Shown in pieces: positions 7,818 to 16,156 of a DNA stretch of 64,000 nt. The stretch lies in assembly GCF_014207745.1 (NCBI RefSeq), contig NZ_JACHJB010000002.1:1054001-1118000 (forward strand), given 5' to 3'. The notes below the pieces were generated by a model, which searched no databases, was not told where the DNA came from, and saw only the letters and a program-made list of their open reading frames with translations. A program made the position numbers and the translations under genes. The stretch comes from Nonomuraea muscovyensis (GTDB lineage: Bacteria > Actinomycetota > Actinomycetes > Streptosporangiales > Streptosporangiaceae). Position 1 is the stretch's first letter, and each line of letters begins with the position of its first letter.

Positions 7818-8432
7818 ATGGAAGACGACCTCGACCGGGCCCTCGACACGGTCGGACCCCGGCTACGCGCGCTGCGCCGGCAGCGGGAGACCACCCTGAC
7901 CGACCTGTCGGCGGCGACCGGCATCTCGGTGAGCACCCTGTCCCGGCTGGAGTCCGGCGCCCGCAGACCGACCCTCGAACTCCTGCTCCCCCTGGCCAGG
8001 GTCCACGGCGTCACCCTCGATGAGCTCGTCGACGCCCCGCCCACCGGCGACCCGCGCATCCACCTGCGCCCGATCACCCGCGACGGCATGACCATGCTGC
8101 CCCTGACGCGCCGAACCGGCGGCATCCAGGCGTACAAACTCGTGATCCCATCCGGCAGCCGCCGGTGCGAACCCGACCCGCGGACCCATGAGGGTTACGA
8201 ATGGCTCTACGTCCTCAACGGCCGGCTGCGACTCGTCCTCGGCGAACACGACCTCGTGCTCGCCCCCGGCGAAGCGGCCGAGTTCGACACCCGGGTCCCC
8301 CACTGGTTCGGCTCGGCCGACGACGCGCCGGTCGAGTTCCTCAGCCTGTTCGGCAGGCAGGGCGAACGCGCCCACCTCCGCGCCCGCCCCAAGACGGCAG
8401 GCCCGACCGGGGGTGACCCGGCGACGCGATGA
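7818..8432 (+). CDS. XRE-family regulator with C-terminal cupin
   Basis: A 204-residue protein. The N-terminal helix-turn-helix (residues about 15-70, LRRQRETTLTDLSAATGIS and STLSRLESGARRPTLELL) is joined to a cupin_2 barrel (about 110-180: EGYEWLYVLNGRLRLVLGEH, GEAAEFDTRVPHWF). Such proteins sense small ligands and often regulate a divergent oxidoreductase. The divergent flavoprotein gene is truncated, so this regulator may now be orphaned apart from autoregulation. Confidence 0.88.
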   Translation: MEDDLDRALDTVGPRLRALRRQRETTLTDLSAATGISVSTLSRLESGARRPTLELLLPLARVHGVTLDELVDAPPTGDPRIHLRPITRDGMTMLPLTRRTGGIQAYKLVIPSGSRRCEPDPRTHEGYEWLYVLNGRLRLVLGEHDLVLAPGEAAEFDTRVPHWFGSADDAPVEFLSLFGRQGERAHLRARPKTAGPTGGDPATR

Positions 8433-8439
8433 GGCTCGG

Positions 8440-8640
8440 TGACCGCGCGGGTTCGTCAGCAGCCGGTCGCGTTCCTTCCAGATCTTGCGCACGCCGTACA
8501 CCTCGAAGCTCTCGCTCCAGACCAGCGCGGTCCGCGGCGACCACGAGCGGCGCGCCACCCTGCCCGATCCCGCGAGCAGATCGGCGTCGGCGATCCGGTC
8601 CAGGCCGTGCTCCACCGGCAGAGGCGGGCCGGGTCGGTGC
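8440..8640 (-). pseudogene. IS3-family transposase (OrfB) fragment
   Basis: The minus-strand reading ALVWSESFEVYGVRKIWKE is the conserved segment that precedes the DDE domain of IS3-family OrfB proteins. Only this short block is recognisable. No inverted ends or OrfA were found. Confidence 0.5.
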
Positions 8641-8727
8641 GCACCATGCCGGGCCGCTCGACGCAGGCGGCGATCCGACCGGGACTTTGGCACGAAACCC
8701 ACGGTAGGGGGTGCTCGTGCCACTGTT

Positions 8728-8885
8728 GACCGGAGCGCGCCCGACAACATCCTCAGCGTCGGCCTGTTCGGCCGGGCGCGGATCCACGATCACAAGGCGA
8801 TCTACCAGGGCCACGACTGGACGGACCGGGACGCGGAGGGCTACGAACTGTCTCCGTCGATCAAGCTCATCACCACCCCCGGCGC
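8728..8885 (+). pseudogene. Metallo-beta-lactamase-fold hydrolase fragment
   Basis: One plus-strand frame reads APDNILSVGLFGRARIHDHK, then WTDRDAEGYELSPSIKLITT and PG. This matches the middle of MBL-fold proteins of the MBLAC1-like kind. The metal-binding HxHxDH motif, the start and the C-terminus are absent. Confidence 0.5.
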
Positions 8886-9280
8886 GGCGCCCCCTTCACC
8901 CCGACAGCGGCCACTCCACGCTGACGCTCGGGGGTGCCAGGACCATCGGCTGGACCAGGCCCCTCACGACCCCGCCGCTGCGCCGCCGTCGTCGACCGGC
9001 TCACCCCCGGCGGCGACGTCATCGACGGCCTTCCGCCCGGGTTGGCGTCATGGGACGCAAAGTACAGATCCCGAGGTCAGGGCGTCGCACCGAGGCCTGC
9101 CGGAATCCACGCATCCGGGACCGGCGGGTGTGGTCGCGCCGAGGATCTGGGCGCTTTGGCGGGAGAAGTCGCCGGCATGGTGTTCGGCCTTCGAGGAGGC
9201 TTAGTGCAGAAATGAGCGGTAGCGACCTGTGGCTTCTTCGCCTGGTAGCGGTCCGTGATGAGAGTGTCCAGGGCGGCGGC
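8886..9280. other. No recognisable gene
   Basis: Only short overlapping frames without family signatures are present between the MBL fragment and the esterase stop. A minus-strand stretch at about 9215-9275 (LDTLITDRYQAKKPQVATAH) looks like coding debris of unknown origin. Confidence 0.3.
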
Positions 9281-10486
9281 TTAGCCGGCTGTGGCTCTTC
9301 TTTCCCGTGATCTCACCCAGGCGGTGAAGCCTTCGATCGCATCGATGACGGCCTCGAAGCGGAGCGAGTGGTACAGGTCGAAGGCGTGGTTCCCGCCGCG
9401 CAGCTCGGCGTAGACGACGGGGGCGGCCGAGGCCTGGCGTAGCCGGTCGGCGAAGTGCCGGGCATCCTCCACGGGCACCAGCGGGTCCAGATCGCCGTGG
9501 GCCACGAGGAACGGCGGTGCGTCCGGTGCGATGTGGGCCAGCGGCGAGGACTCGGGGCCCTGGCCGAAGTAGGTGCCGTACCAGCCGTTCAAGTAGATGG
9601 CGCCGGTCACGGAGGTGTCGGCGTCCTCGAAGCCCGGCTGGAAGGCGGGGTTGTTCTGGGTGAGTGCGGCCAGTGCCGCCATATGCCCGCCCGCCGAACT
9701 GCCCGCGACGAACAGCGTCGACGGGTCGGCGCCGTACTCATGGGCGTGCTCGCGTACCCAGGCGATGATCTTCTTGAGGTCGATCAGGTGGTCCGGATGC
9801 TGGGCCTGCGGCCGTAGCCGGTAGTTGGCGCTGATGCACACCCAGCCCTGGCCGGCGAGATGGTGGAGCAGGGGAAGTGACTGGCTGTTCTTGTGGCCCC
9901 CGGAGTAGCCGCCTCCGTGCAGGTGGATCATCACGGGCGAGCCGGAGGGGCGCGAGCGGTGGTGGTAGAGGTCGAGCAGGTTGCGGCGGCCCGCGTCGCC
10001 GTAGGCGAGGTTGGCCACACGCCGGACGTCCAGGCGGCGCCGGAAGATGGGCAGGAACAGGATGCGCCCCCACGGAGGACGGCGCCGCAGCCCAACTCTG
10101 AGGTCGGCGTCGATGGCGACGCGCCACCCCGCGCCCAGCCCGAAGTCCATCGCGCGCTCGATCCTGGCCCGCTCGCCCAGCGCGCGGTAGGCGATGACCG
10201 CGAGCCCGATCGCGGTCACGGCGGCCAGGGCGACGACCGCCCAACCGCCCGCCGAGTCGATGTCACCGTCGGCGAACGCCAGCGCAGTAGGAAGCAGCAG
10301 CATCCAGCAGAACGCCGCGAACGGCAGTTCATTGGCGGCCAGGCCGAAGTAGTAGCTCGGGCGGCCGAGCGGGCGTGAGAACGCCACCGGCCGCAGCGCG
10401 AACAGCGTGCCGATCGCCACGAGCGCTACAGCGAACAGATACCCGAAGGGCACAGAAGCTCCAAAGATCGAAATCTGACAGGGCAT
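9281..10486 (-). CDS. Membrane-anchored alpha/beta hydrolase (HSL-like esterase)
   Basis: A 401-residue protein from ATG 10486. About four hydrophobic segments fill the first 150 residues (FGYLFAVALVAIGTLFAL, ELPFAAFCWMLLLPTALAFA, GGWAVVALAAVTAIGLAVIA). A cytoplasmic or extracytoplasmic alpha/beta hydrolase domain follows: oxyanion motif HLHGGGYSGG, nucleophile GSSAGG, acid in HGDLDPLVP, His in GGNHAFDLY. The HGGG motif places it with hormone-sensitive-lipase-type esterases. It lies 16 bp after a 38-residue membrane peptide and downstream of a four-helix membrane protein in one operon. An upstream in-frame ATG at 10567 would overlap that peptide. Confidence 0.88.
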   Translation of the reverse strand: MPCQISIFGASVPFGYLFAVALVAIGTLFALRPVAFSRPLGRPSYYFGLAANELPFAAFCWMLLLPTALAFADGDIDSAGGWAVVALAAVTAIGLAVIAYRALGERARIERAMDFGLGAGWRVAIDADLRVGLRRRPPWGRILFLPIFRRRLDVRRVANLAYGDAGRRNLLDLYHHRSRPSGSPVMIHLHGGGYSGGHKNSQSLPLLHHLAGQGWVCISANYRLRPQAQHPDHLIDLKKIIAWVREHAHEYGADPSTLFVAGSSAGGHMAALAALTQNNPAFQPGFEDADTSVTGAIYLNGWYGTYFGQGPESSPLAHIAPDAPPFLVAHGDLDPLVPVEDARHFADRLRQASAAPVVYAELRGGNHAFDLYHSLRFEAVIDAIEGFTAWVRSRERRATAG

Positions 10487-10502
10487 GACCGCCCAGGTGT
10501 GG

Positions 10503-10619
10503 TCATGAGTAGCCGGGATCCTCGGCCCGGCCGCGGAAGACCCACCAGCTGAAGGCCTGGTAGCCAAGCTTGATCGCGATGAGAACCAGAGTGATCAGGT
10601 ACCCATTGGGCAGGTTCAT
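10503..10619 (-). CDS. Small single-pass membrane protein (38 aa)
   Basis: The ATG at 10619 overlaps the preceding stop (ATGA), and the frame ends at 10503. It encodes 38 residues: a polar start (MNLPNG), one membrane helix (YLITLVLIAIKLGYQAFSWW) and a charged tail (RGRAEDPG). Exact coupling to the upstream gene and a good third-position bias support it as real. Function is unknown; it may stabilise one of the two neighbouring membrane proteins. Confidence 0.65.
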   Translation of the reverse strand: MNLPNGYLITLVLIAIKLGYQAFSWWVFRGRAEDPGYS

Positions 10620-10993
10620 CGCCTTGCCAGCCCCAGGACGAGGACGGCACCGACGACCAGGTGCAGCAGGATCAGCACAAGCGTCGCGGCGGCGCCGACA
10701 GCGCTGCCCAGCGGGCCGAGAAGCGACAGCGCGCACACGGCCACGGCAATGATCGCCCAGATGCGGCCGGGACTGGACAGCCATCGTTCCAGGACGGCCA
10801 GGAACGCCCAGCCCGCGAGCCCGGCCAGCAGGCTGACCATGGCGACCAGCGCCGGTCCCACCGTTTGGGTGCCGCCGCTCATCCGCACGGTCAACGTCGC
10901 TCCGGCCACCGGTACCGCCAGGGCCCACACGGCCAGGGCGGCCGTGGGGCCGCCGATCACGGTGAGGATGAGTCTTCTGGTGGAGGTGTTCAC
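10616..10993 (-). CDS. Four-helix membrane protein (DUF6069-like)
   Basis: A 125-residue protein from GTG 10993 with four predicted membrane spans (LILTVIGGPTAALAVWALAV; VGPALVAMVSLLAGLAGWAF; IWAIIAVAVCALSLLGPLG; TLVLILLHLVVGAVLVLGLA). The layout matches DUF6069-type actinobacterial proteins, which have no known function. It opens the operon with the 38-residue peptide and the esterase, and is divergent from the histidine kinase across 131 bp. It is therefore a plausible target of that two-component system. Confidence 0.7.
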   Translation of the reverse strand: MNTSTRRLILTVIGGPTAALAVWALAVPVAGATLTVRMSGGTQTVGPALVAMVSLLAGLAGWAFLAVLERWLSSPGRIWAIIAVAVCALSLLGPLGSAVGAAATLVLILLHLVVGAVLVLGLARR

Positions 10994-11124
10994 GCTGATC
11001 AGCCTTGCCCCGCTGGGCGGGTTGCCGCATCAGGCTCGTGGTCGCGCTTTGTCCTTCCCCGGTGGGGTTCGGGTCCTCCTTTGGTAGGTGACGCCCGCGC
11101 CGTAGCGGCCACTAGCCTGAGCCG

Positions 11125-12249
11125 GTGAGTGAGAGGCGACCCCCGGGGCCCACGAGCATGGTGAGTGTGATGCTCGGAGTGAGCGCGCCGACCACCATGA
11201 TGCTGTGGGGGCAGGTCGACGGATCCTTCGTGGGATTGGACGTCGTCGTCGCGGTGGTGAGCCTCGTCGCGGCGCTCGCCCAGCTGTGGTGGCCGGTCTC
11301 CGGGGCGCTCGTCGCCACGCTCCTCGCGGCGATCTCCCCGGTGGCGACGCCGGCGGCGACGCTGGGGGCGCTGCAGGCGGCTCAGTGCGGGCGGTTCGGC
11401 GTCGCTGGGGCGGTGGCGGCGGCGGGCATCGCGGCTCACCTGGTCCAGGCGCTGTGGCGGCCGAACTCCGGCATCTCCTTCGGATGGTGGCTGCTGCTGA
11501 TCTGTGCCGCGTACGGCGCCCTGCTCGGCTGGGGCGCGCTGGCCCGTTCCCGCCGAGCCCTGCTCATCTCGTTGCGCGAGCGCGCCCGCCGCGCCGAGAC
11601 CGAGCAGGGCCGGCGGATCGCCGAGGCGCGCATGGCCGAGCGCCGCAAGCTCGCCCGGGAGATGCACGACGTGCTGGCCCACCGCCTGTCGCTGGTAGCC
11701 ACCCACGCCGGGGCACTGGAATACCGCCCGGATTCCTCCCCCGACCAGCTCGCCCGGGCCGCCGGAGTGGTCCGCTCCGGAGTGCACCAGGCGCTGGAAG
11801 AACTCCGCCAGGTGATCGGCTTGCTCCGTGAGGAGAACGACCTCCTGGACGAGCGGGAACCTTGGCCCACGCTGGCCGACCTGCCGGACCTGATCGCCGA
11901 GGCATGCCAGGCCGGCCAGGACGTACGCATCAGCGACGAGCTCCCCGGCGCCGTCCCGCCCGCCACCGGGCGGACCGGCTACCGCGTCGTTCAAGAAGGG
12001 CTCACCAACGCCCGCAAGCACGCCCCCGGCCAACCAGTGGAAGTGCAACTGCGCGGTACTCCCGGCACGCCCCTGCTGATCACCATCACCAACCCGATGC
12101 CGCCGCTGGGCGCGGCACCAACCGCTCCCAGCAGCGGCATCGGGCTGGTCGGGCTCACCGAGCGAGTTCGGCTGGACGGGGGACAACTGGACCACCACAG
12201 CACCGACGGACGGTTCCGGCTCCATGCCCGGCTACCATGGCCGGCGTGA
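11125..12249 (+). CDS. Sensor histidine kinase, NarL/DesK type (HisKA_3)
   Basis: A 374-residue protein from GTG 11125. Four to six membrane segments occupy residues about 10-145. A coiled linker follows (RERARRAETEQGRRIAEARM), then the HisKA_3 dimerisation helix with phospho-acceptor His in LAREMHDVLAHRLSLVATHA, and a HATPase domain with N-box YRVVQEGLTNARKHAPG and G-box SSGIGLVGLTERV. The short sensory region suggests detection of a membrane-related signal. It overlaps the response regulator gene, and the divergent membrane/esterase operon is the obvious candidate regulon. Confidence 0.92.
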   Translation: MSERRPPGPTSMVSVMLGVSAPTTMMLWGQVDGSFVGLDVVVAVVSLVAALAQLWWPVSGALVATLLAAISPVATPAATLGALQAAQCGRFGVAGAVAAAGIAAHLVQALWRPNSGISFGWWLLLICAAYGALLGWGALARSRRALLISLRERARRAETEQGRRIAEARMAERRKLAREMHDVLAHRLSLVATHAGALEYRPDSSPDQLARAAGVVRSGVHQALEELRQVIGLLREENDLLDEREPWPTLADLPDLIAEACQAGQDVRISDELPGAVPPATGRTGYRVVQEGLTNARKHAPGQPVEVQLRGTPGTPLLITITNPMPPLGAAPTAPSSGIGLVGLTERVRLDGGQLDHHSTDGRFRLHARLPWPA

Positions 12250-12890
12250 TCCGCGTGCTCCTGGTGGACGATGACGCCCTGGTCCGTGCCGGGCTGTCCA
12301 TGATGCTCGACGGCGCCGCCGGCATCACCGTCGTCGCCGAGGCGGCCGACGGCCAGGAGGCCATCACCGCCACCGATGCCCACGCCCCGGACATCGTCCT
12401 GATGGACCTGCGCATGCCCCGCGTGGACGGCATCACCGCCACCCGTCGGCTGCGTGCCCGCACCCACCCGCCGGAGGTGATCATGCTGACCACCTTCGAC
12501 GCCGACGAGAACATCGTGCACGCACTACGCGCCGGCGCCAGCGGGTTCCTGCTCAAGGACACCTCGCCGACGCGGATCGTCGAAGCCATCACCCGGGTCG
12601 CCGCGGGTGACCCGATTCTGTCCCCGCGCATCACCCGGCGGTTGATGGAGCGCACAGTCACCCAGGCCGGGGCCTATGAGAGGGCCCGTGCCGCGCTGGC
12701 CATCCTCACGCCGCGCGAACACGAGGTTGCCCTGGCGATCGCTCAGGGCAGGACGAACGCGGACATCGCCGCGGAGCTGGCCATGGGCATCACGACTGCG
12801 AAAGCTCACGTCTCCAGCATCCTGACCAAGCTCGGCCTGGACAACCGCACTCAGATCGCGCTCCTCGTCCACGACGCAGGCCTTTCCTGA
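12246..12890 (+). CDS. Response regulator, NarL/LuxR type
   Basis: A 214-residue protein. The receiver domain (IRVLLVDDDALVRAGLSMML, phospho-Asp in PDIVLMDLRMP, Lys in FLLKDTSP) and the C-terminal LuxR helix-turn-helix (LTPREHEVALAIAQGRTNAD, TAKAHVSSILTKLGLDNR) are complete. GTG 12246 overlaps the kinase stop in GTGA and gives the usual short N-terminus. ATG 12237 would add three residues and is also possible. It forms a cognate pair with the upstream kinase. Confidence 0.92.
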   Translation: MIRVLLVDDDALVRAGLSMMLDGAAGITVVAEAADGQEAITATDAHAPDIVLMDLRMPRVDGITATRRLRARTHPPEVIMLTTFDADENIVHALRAGASGFLLKDTSPTRIVEAITRVAAGDPILSPRITRRLMERTVTQAGAYERARAALAILTPREHEVALAIAQGRTNADIAAELAMGITTAKAHVSSILTKLGLDNRTQIALLVHDAGLS

Positions 12891-12989
12891 CCGGCCTGTG
12901 CCCACGGGAACTGGGTGACAGCAGCGACGTTCGCTGGTTTTGGCCGGGACAGCATCTCCGGCCGGCGCGCACCAGAAATGGTGCTGCCA

Positions 12990-13320
12990 CCGCGCCGCCG
13001 GGCAGCACCGGCAGCCAGTTCATCGCGCTGTCTGCCGTCCGCGGCAGTGTACGACCCCGACCTCCTCCAGGACGCCCAGGCCTCGATGTCCAGCCCGTCC
13101 AACTGTGACAGGAGGGCGCGGGCCTCTCCTCGGTGTCGACGATGACCACGGCCACGGGCAGCTCCACGGGCAGCTCGTCGGCCATCGACAGCGGCCGGGC
13201 CCGCGGGGCGCTCCACCGCTCGGAGCCTTCGGCGAACACGTTTACAGCGCGGAGCGCGAAGGGCATGGCCCAGGAACGTAGGCCCCGTATCCAGTCCAAA
13301 CGGGCGCCGTCATCGAACCG
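12990..13320 (-). pseudogene. Frameshifted coding remnant of unknown family
   Basis: The minus strand reads DWIRGLRSWAMPFALRAVNV and SMADELPVELPVAVVIVDTE in one frame, then continues in another as ARALLSQLDGLDIEAWASWR. This implies one frameshift near 13115. Neither end has a credible start or stop. I do not recognise the family. Together with the A+T-richer 13320-13650 segment, it separates the two-component system from the next gene. Confidence 0.35.
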
Positions 13321-13657
13321 GTATGAAGATCAACTCCCTGCCGCCATTTTCTGCACTCAGCCTCCTCGAAGGCCGTTTCTGGCGGGCGCCGGCCGTCCAA
13401 CCGCGAAACCAGGCGCCGGCGGTGTGGCGAGTATTGCGTTCGCCGACACTCCATTGCAAACGAGTCGAGGCCGGACTTGCGTTCACCTTCATCATCATTG
13501 CAAGTCCTGACGCCCTCATCCTGCATTGCAGCCGCTTTTGTTGCTTTCTGGATTGACGAATCGATGAAAGCAAGTTAGCTTTTAGCTATTCGCAAACAAG
13601 CGACGTGATCGCAGCCGCCCGGGCGAGGGCTGCTCGTCGCCATGATCGGAGCCCCTC

Positions 13658-14644
13658 ATGACTTCCTTCCTCACCCCTGCGCGCCCCTGGCACCGTCCAC
13701 TGGTGGTCTGCGCGTTCCTCATGCTGAGCCTGGTGCCGGCCGCCGGCGTCGGGCTCGTGGTGGACGACCGGACGCTGCTGGATGAGTCGGTGTGGGTCAA
13801 GCCGTTGAAGTTCGGCTTCGCCTTCGCCCTGTATGCCGCCACGCTGGCCTGGCTGCTCACCAAGCTGAGCAGGGGAAGGCGTCTGGGCTGGTGGGTCGGC
13901 ACCGTCTTCGCGCTGGCCTCGATCATCGAGGTCGCCGCCATCACCGTCCAGGCGGCCCGCGGCACCATCAGTCACTTCAACGCCAACCAGAACGATCCGG
14001 TCACCCTGGCCCTGGTCCCCATCCTCACCTACGGCGTGATGATCATCCTCATCGCGCAGCTGATCATCGCGATCGTGGTACTGATCCAGCGCACCGGCGG
14101 ACCAGCCCTGAACCGGGCGATCCGCGCCGGGCTCGGGCTGGCCACCTTCGGCATGCTGGTGCCGATCTACTGGATGGTCGCCGAGATCCACCCGCGTACG
14201 GTGACCGACGCCAACGGCGAGCCCGTGCAGATGTACCAGGGGCACGGCATCGGCGACCCCGACGGCCACGGCATGCCCCTCACCGGCTGGAGCGTGACCG
14301 GGGGCGACTTCCGGGTCCCCCACTTCTTCGCCCTGCACGGCATCCAGGTGCTCCTCGTGCTCACCGCGGCCCTGGCCGTCCTCGCCGGCAGGCACGCCTG
14401 GCTGCGCGACGAGAAGGTACGCGCCCGCCTGGTCGGCACCGCAGCCCTCGGCTACTCCGGGCTGGTCGCGATCGTGACCTGGCAGGCAGGGCGTGGGCAG
14501 TCCCTCATCCACCCGGACATGGCGACCCTGACCGCCGCTGGCGCAGTGCTGCTGGTCACGGCGACGGCCACCACATGGGTGATCGTCACCGCCAAACGCG
14601 CCATCACCGCACCGATCCCGGCCGGGCAACCCGCCGTGCCGTGA
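13658..14644 (+). CDS. Polytopic membrane protein with His-rich loop
   Basis: A 328-residue protein with about eight membrane spans: near the N-terminus LVVCAFLMLSLVPAAG, then FGFAFALYAATLAWLL and LALVPILTYGVMIILIAQL, and at the C-terminus AAGAVLLVTATATTWVIV. Between spans five and six is a polar loop containing EIHPRTV, YQGHGIGDPDGHGMP and FRVPHFFALHGIQ, with six histidines. Such a loop could bind a metal or haem, but no known cofactor motif is complete. A GGAG-type ribosome site precedes the ATG. It is convergent with the MFS pump, and the A+T-rich upstream region probably holds its promoter. The family is not recognised. Confidence 0.75.
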   Translation: MTSFLTPARPWHRPLVVCAFLMLSLVPAAGVGLVVDDRTLLDESVWVKPLKFGFAFALYAATLAWLLTKLSRGRRLGWWVGTVFALASIIEVAAITVQAARGTISHFNANQNDPVTLALVPILTYGVMIILIAQLIIAIVVLIQRTGGPALNRAIRAGLGLATFGMLVPIYWMVAEIHPRTVTDANGEPVQMYQGHGIGDPDGHGMPLTGWSVTGGDFRVPHFFALHGIQVLLVLTAALAVLAGRHAWLRDEKVRARLVGTAALGYSGLVAIVTWQAGRGQSLIHPDMATLTAAGAVLLVTATATTWVIVTAKRAITAPIPAGQPAVP

Positions 14645-14721
14645 GCCGTGCCGTGAAGCGCCGGCAGGGTACGTACGGTCTCGTATCCCTCGATCATGAT
14701 GGTCTGTCTGCCGGTGTTCAT
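14452..14721 (-). pseudogene. Remnant of a third operon gene after the MFS pump
   Basis: An ATG at 14721 overlaps the MFS stop codon (ATGA), and the frame starts MNTGRQTIMIEGYETVRTLP. After about 25-30 residues it runs antisense through the 3' end of the neighbouring membrane-protein gene. The coupling suggests a real gene began here and lost its body by rearrangement. The family is not recognisable. Confidence 0.35.
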
Positions 14722-16154
14722 GCCGTCGCCTCTCCTGATGTGGGGTGCCGGGCCGTGCGGGGCAGCAGGGCCATCAGCGCCACCAGGACGGCGGCAGCCG
14801 GGGCGCCCCAGAACAGGACGTCCGGGAGGGCGGCGGCCGTCGCCACCGGGCTCGGGGCCCGGCCCTGGAGTTCCCGGGCGAGGAGGGTGCCGAAGACCGC
14901 CACGCCGAGCGACAGGCCCAGGCCGCGGACGGACACCGCGGCGGAGGTGGTGGCGGCCAGATCCGCGGGCGAGGCCGCGTTCTGCGCGACGACCACCAGG
15001 TTCTGCATCAGGAGCCCGAACCCGACTCCCAGCACCGCGATCTCCACGGCCAGCAGGGCGTATGGGGTGTCGGGGGTGAGCCGGCTCAGCAGCGCGAATC
15101 CCAGCACCGCGATCGCCGCGCCGGCGATCAGGTAGGGCTTGAACCGGCCGCTCGCGCCGATGCGGGCACCGGCGAGCGAGGAGACCGCCATGAACGTCAG
15201 CACGTACGGGTTGAGCGCCAGGCCCGCCTGGGTGGCTCCCATGCCGTACGCGGCCTGCAGATAGGTGGGCAGGTACACGATCGAGCCGCCGAGCAGCGCG
15301 CCGAGCAGCGCGGTGGCGGGGAGCGCGACGCGCAGGGTGGGGTCGGCGAACAGCCGCAGCGGCAGCAGCGGGTTGGCCGCGCGGCGTTCCCGCCACCCGA
15401 ACAGAGCCGCCAGAACCGCCACCGCGCCGATCAGCGCCAGGATCACGCCGGACGTCCAGGCGTACGTGCGGCCGCCCCATTCGGCCACCAGGAGCAGGCT
15501 CACCGTCGCGCCCGCGATCAGCACGGCCCCGGCCAGGTCGACCTTGCCGTCCCCGCCTGGCTTGGGCAGTCGCAGCGCGAACGCGGTGAGCGCCATGGCG
15601 AGCAGGCCGAGGGGCAGGTTGATGTAGAAGATCCAGCGCCAGCCCCAGGCGTCGGTGATCGCGCCACCGGCGAGCGGGCCGCCCACGCTGGCCAGCGCGA
15701 AGACGCCGCCGGTGAAGCCCTGGACCCTGCTGCGTAGATGCTGCGGGTACAGCTCCGACAACGCGATCGTCGGCAACACGAACAGCGCTCCGGCCCCGAA
15801 GCCCTGGGTGGTCCTGGCGGCGATCAGTTGGGGCGTCGTCTGGGCCAGGCCGCACAGCGCGGAGCCCACGACGAAGACGGCGACCGCCGTGACGAACACC
15901 TGGCGCCGGCCGAACCGGTCGCTGATCCGGCCGTAGAGCGCGCCGGTCGCGGTCGAGGCCAGCATGTAGGAGGTGACGATCCAGCCGATCGCGTCCATGC
16001 CGCCCAGGTCGGCGGCGATGTCGGGCAGGGCGATGGCCACCACTGTCTGGTCCAGGACCGACAGCAGCATGCCGATCAGCAGACCGGCCGTGGCGAGCGG
16101 CACATTGCTGCCCTTCGAGGGGGCGGCGGTCTGCGCGAGGTCTGCGGACACCAT
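14718..16154 (-). CDS. MFS drug-efflux transporter, DHA2 (14-TMS) family
   Basis: A 478-residue protein with about 14 spans. The early motif LLSVLDQTVVAIALPDIAAD (motif D1, LDxTVVNVALP-like) and loop GRISDRFGRRQVF (motif A) identify an EmrB/QacA-type proton-coupled exporter. It starts 2 bp after the stop of the FAD reductase, so both are one transcript, probably controlled by the divergent MerR protein. This pairing suggests co-induced detoxification of a redox-active compound. The substrate is unknown. Confidence 0.9.
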   Translation of the reverse strand: MVSADLAQTAAPSKGSNVPLATAGLLIGMLLSVLDQTVVAIALPDIAADLGGMDAIGWIVTSYMLASTATGALYGRISDRFGRRQVFVTAVAVFVVGSALCGLAQTTPQLIAARTTQGFGAGALFVLPTIALSELYPQHLRSRVQGFTGGVFALASVGGPLAGGAITDAWGWRWIFYINLPLGLLAMALTAFALRLPKPGGDGKVDLAGAVLIAGATVSLLLVAEWGGRTYAWTSGVILALIGAVAVLAALFGWRERRAANPLLPLRLFADPTLRVALPATALLGALLGGSIVYLPTYLQAAYGMGATQAGLALNPYVLTFMAVSSLAGARIGASGRFKPYLIAGAAIAVLGFALLSRLTPDTPYALLAVEIAVLGVGFGLLMQNLVVVAQNAASPADLAATTSAAVSVRGLGLSLGVAVFGTLLARELQGRAPSPVATAAALPDVLFWGAPAAAVLVALMALLPRTARHPTSGEATA

Positions 16155-16156
16155 GA

